A DNA stretch of 64,000 bases from Xylaria sp. FL1777 (lineage: Eukaryota; Ascomycota; Sordariomycetes; Xylariales; Xylariaceae): positions 676,807 to 740,806 of the forward strand of contig MU400510.1 of assembly GCA_022578965.1 (NCBI GenBank), given 5' to 3'. The notes beneath the pieces are model-generated. The model ran no database searches, had not been told where the DNA came from, and saw nothing but the letters and a program-made list of their open reading frames with translations. Both the position numbers and the translations under genes were made by a program. Numbering within the stretch: the stretch's first letter is position 1; each line of letters opens with the position of its first letter. Of the stretch, positions 61,441 to 64,000 are shown in pieces.

Positions 61441-61679
61441 TTATCTTTTTTTTTTATAATTGTTGTTTTAATAATTCTATATTTTCTTTTTTGTAAGTTT
61501 TTTTTTTTTATCTTTTGTTTTTTGTTTTTTATGCTTATTATGTTTAATAGAGTTTTTAAAAAACCTCGCTTGTTGCGTTTTAAACAAAAAGCTTAATAAA
61601 ACTTTGCTTTACTTTTTTTTTATTAAACTAAAATTAATTAAAATAGCTTTATATTTTTGCTGCAATTATTATAGTATAA

Positions 61680-62050
61680 AATGTTTAATGTTAAAATTTA
61701 ATTCTAATTAATGTGTTAAATATATTGCAGCTAAACAAGCAAATTATAACGCTAAAAGTTTATTTTTAAAGCAAATATAACAGCTTATTTTTTAATATAA
61801 AAAGCTAAAAAATAAATTAAACTTGCTAATAAAAAAGCATAAAAAAATAAGTGCAAAAATCTATTGTTTTAAGCAACAAAAAAAACTATAACAAGAAAAA
61901 ATAGCTGCTACTATAGCTTATAGTTTAAGTAGTTTAAAAAAGCTTAAGCAAGTTAAAGCAAAAAAACGCTATATAGCTAAAAAATAAAAACAGCATATTA
62001 AAGTAGCATAGCTATTATTAGTTGTTCTTTTAAAGTTTAATTAAAACATG
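61680..62050 (+). pseudogene. Decayed accessory frame of chromovirus D, antisense to gag-pol
   Basis: Same frame as 8,840-9,225 in A, with different transitions. It is lysine-rich and broken by TAA and TAG. Confidence 0.45.
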
Positions 62051-62129
62051 CTAAACATTTTATTTAAAGTTAATTCTTTTTTTTTAGCTTTAGCTAGTTA
62101 AAGTATTAATAGTAAAACTAGTTTATAAT

Positions 62130-62270
62130 TATTTTAGCAGTTTTTAAATGTTTTTTAAATTTTTAAGTATTATTAATATATAAGTATTTTTTTTATTTAA
62201 CAAAATACTTAACGTTATTATTATTTTAACGGAAATCTAGTATATTTTTAACTTTATAAATGTTTTAATT
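62130..62270 (-). pseudogene. Chromodomain end of pol, chromovirus D (decayed)
   Basis: Parallel to 9,280-9,440 in A. The integrase and RNase H region should follow to the right, up to the window end, but is too decayed to delimit. Confidence 0.65.
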
Positions 62271-64000
62271 TATTTTTATTTTTAGTTATGTTTTAATAAA
62301 TGTTTTAATAAGTGCTAGTTCTAGTAAAAAAATATAAAAAACAAGGTAAATTTATATATTTTTTAATAATAATAGTTTATAGTTAATAAATAAAATAACT
62401 TCTTTAATTTTAAAAAAGCTAAATTTTTTAAATTCTAATTTATTGCTTAGTTGTTTTGTTTTAATTTAAAAAATATTAATATTTACGTTTTATTTTTGTT
62501 GTAATAAATAAACTTTGTTTTTCTTTTTAAAGGTTAATTCTTTAGTTTATTTTTTGTTGTAGTATATTAACATTTGTTATTATAAAAACTAAAAACGTAG
62601 TTATAGTTTAGCTTATAGCGTTTTAATTTTTGTTATAATAGTTTTTACTTAAAGTACTATAGTTAAAATAGCAAGTGCTTTTATTAATGTTTTTTTTTGT
62701 TTTTTAATAATTGTTTGCTATTTATAAATAGCTTTATGTAAAAATATATTTATATTTTTGTTTGTTAATATATTATATAAAATTTATGCTATTAATAATA
62801 GTTTTATTTAATTGTTTTATTAATAGTTAATATAACTTTATAAATATTGTTTTAATATTTAGTTTAGTTTTTTTGTTTGTTTATTTGTTTATAAATAGTA
62901 AGCAGTTAAAAACTTTAATTTAATATTAATAAGTTTAAAAAAACTAGTTTTAAACTTAAAAGTAAACAATTTATTTTAGTTTAAAATAATTTTTTTTAGT
63001 AGCTTATGTTTATTTAAATATTAACATATAAAAGTATATACAAGTTGTTTAGCTATTATATTTTTTTTAAACAATAAAAAGTAAGCATATTTAATAAATC
63101 TATTAATAATAACTTATATTTTATTATATTGTACTTTTATAACTAAATTAGTTAATAAAAGTAATGCTATAATAAAATCTTAAGTAATAGTGTACTATGC
63201 TTGTTTAAATATTTATATAAGTTATAGCAGTTTATAAAGCTTATGTTAAACTGCTTTAGCTTTATTATAAATATTGCACTTTTTTATAATAAATTTAATT
63301 ATGTTTTATAGTTTTAAAAAATTGTACTTTTTTTATAATTGTTTAACTATTTTTGTTGCTTTTTAATGTTTATATAATAAATATTTATAAAATTTCTTAA
63401 TAAATTTATTTTATAAGAATTTTAGTAAATAAATTTTATGTTTATATATTAGCTTGTTATTTTTTAATTTTTTATGTTTTTATAGTTATGCTAACTTTTT
63501 TAAGTTATAAGCTTATTATAGCTATATATTTATAAGGTTTTTAAGTATAATTTTAATTTTTAAGCTTTTATTTTTTTAGAAATATAGCACTTAAATGTTT
63601 TTTTTTAAAACTTTAAATCCTTTTTAACTTCGTTAGCTTAATATATTTGCTTAAATGTTTTTTTTTCTTTTAATGTAGCATATTTTAAAGTTAAATTTAA
63701 AAAAAAAACCATTTAATTCTTATGTTGTTTAGTAATTTTTTGCATAGTTATAAATTTTATTAAGTTTTAATAATTTAAATAAATTTTAATTAGCTTTATA
63801 GTTTTTATAAAAAATAGTTTTTACTTTTTAAGTGCTATAATAATTGCAAGTAGTTCTTTATTATATATAAAGTATTATAATGTTACATTTTATAATGCTT
63901 TAAAATAATAAGCTATTAAGTGCTATTTTTTGTTATTTTTTAGTTGTTTTAAAACTTTTATAATTATACTATTTAAAGCATTTATTTTTAGCTTTTTTTT

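Larger units (their letters stand above)
60924..64000 (-). mobile_element. Chromovirus D (517-bp LTR), cut by the window end
   Basis: It starts with a 517-bp LTR (60,924-61,440) of the same subfamily as A, then a T-run (minus-strand polypurine tract), the antisense accessory frame, the chromodomain trace and the 3' half of pol. The sequence parallels A from 8,106 to about 11,180. The left flank GATAT (60,919-60,923) would be its target copy; the right end is not in the window. Confidence 0.88.

Noticed and set aside
5215..64000. Mitochondrial or AT-rich protist origin of the low-GC part
   Set aside because: It is continuous with fungal genic DNA, has no mitochondrial genes, and contains decayed Ty3/gypsy and Tad1 elements with transition-type mutation.

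Overview
The window looks like nuclear DNA of a filamentous ascomycete (Pezizomycotina). It has two compartments. Positions 1 to about 5,200 have balanced base composition and hold ordinary fungal genes, one with short introns, canonical GT/AG sites and branch-point-like sequences. From about 5,215 to the end the DNA is extremely AT-rich and filled with repeats decayed by C-to-T/G-to-A change, as in repeat-induced point mutation (RIP). No living gene is convincing there. The species cannot be named from the sequence.

Genic part: on the minus strand lie an NTF2-like small protein (about 1,518-2,264) and a five-exon, secreted, probably GPI-anchored GH5 endoglucanase (2,768-4,514). I joined the latter by hand through four introns.

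AT-rich part, left (7,978-31,604): three copies of a Ty3/gypsy chromovirus on the minus strand, of two LTR subfamilies (517 bp and 494 bp). Decayed Gag, YLDD reverse transcriptase and C-terminal chromodomain can be read. Copy A (8,106-15,832) sits inside the left LTR of copy B (7,978-25,613). B also carries an unclassified 2.2 kb insertion with a 14-bp target duplication. Copy C (26,007-31,599) has an internal deletion. Each element has an extra decayed reading frame on the opposite strand between chromodomain and 3' LTR. A fourth copy, D, starts at 60,924 and runs off the end.

AT-rich part, right (about 32,660-58,380): a 26 kb block between related inverted sequences of about 2.5 kb (left arm interrupted by A, B and C; right arm about 58,380-60,923). 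It holds a second copy of the 2.2 kb element, a full-length Tad1-like LINE with a 17-bp target duplication, many minisatellites, and three long decayed reading frames not of obvious transposon type. The most striking is a minus-strand frame of about 1,090 codons (56,303 to about 53,030) with nine canonical C2H2 zinc fingers plus one divergent one, in an exact 87-bp periodic array, and 34-residue repeats near its N-terminus.

The mutation signature is itself unusual. Surviving cytosines are almost all preceded by a purine (GpC or ApC), while TpC and CpC are nearly absent and CpA is still common. This differs from the CpA-directed RIP of Neurospora.
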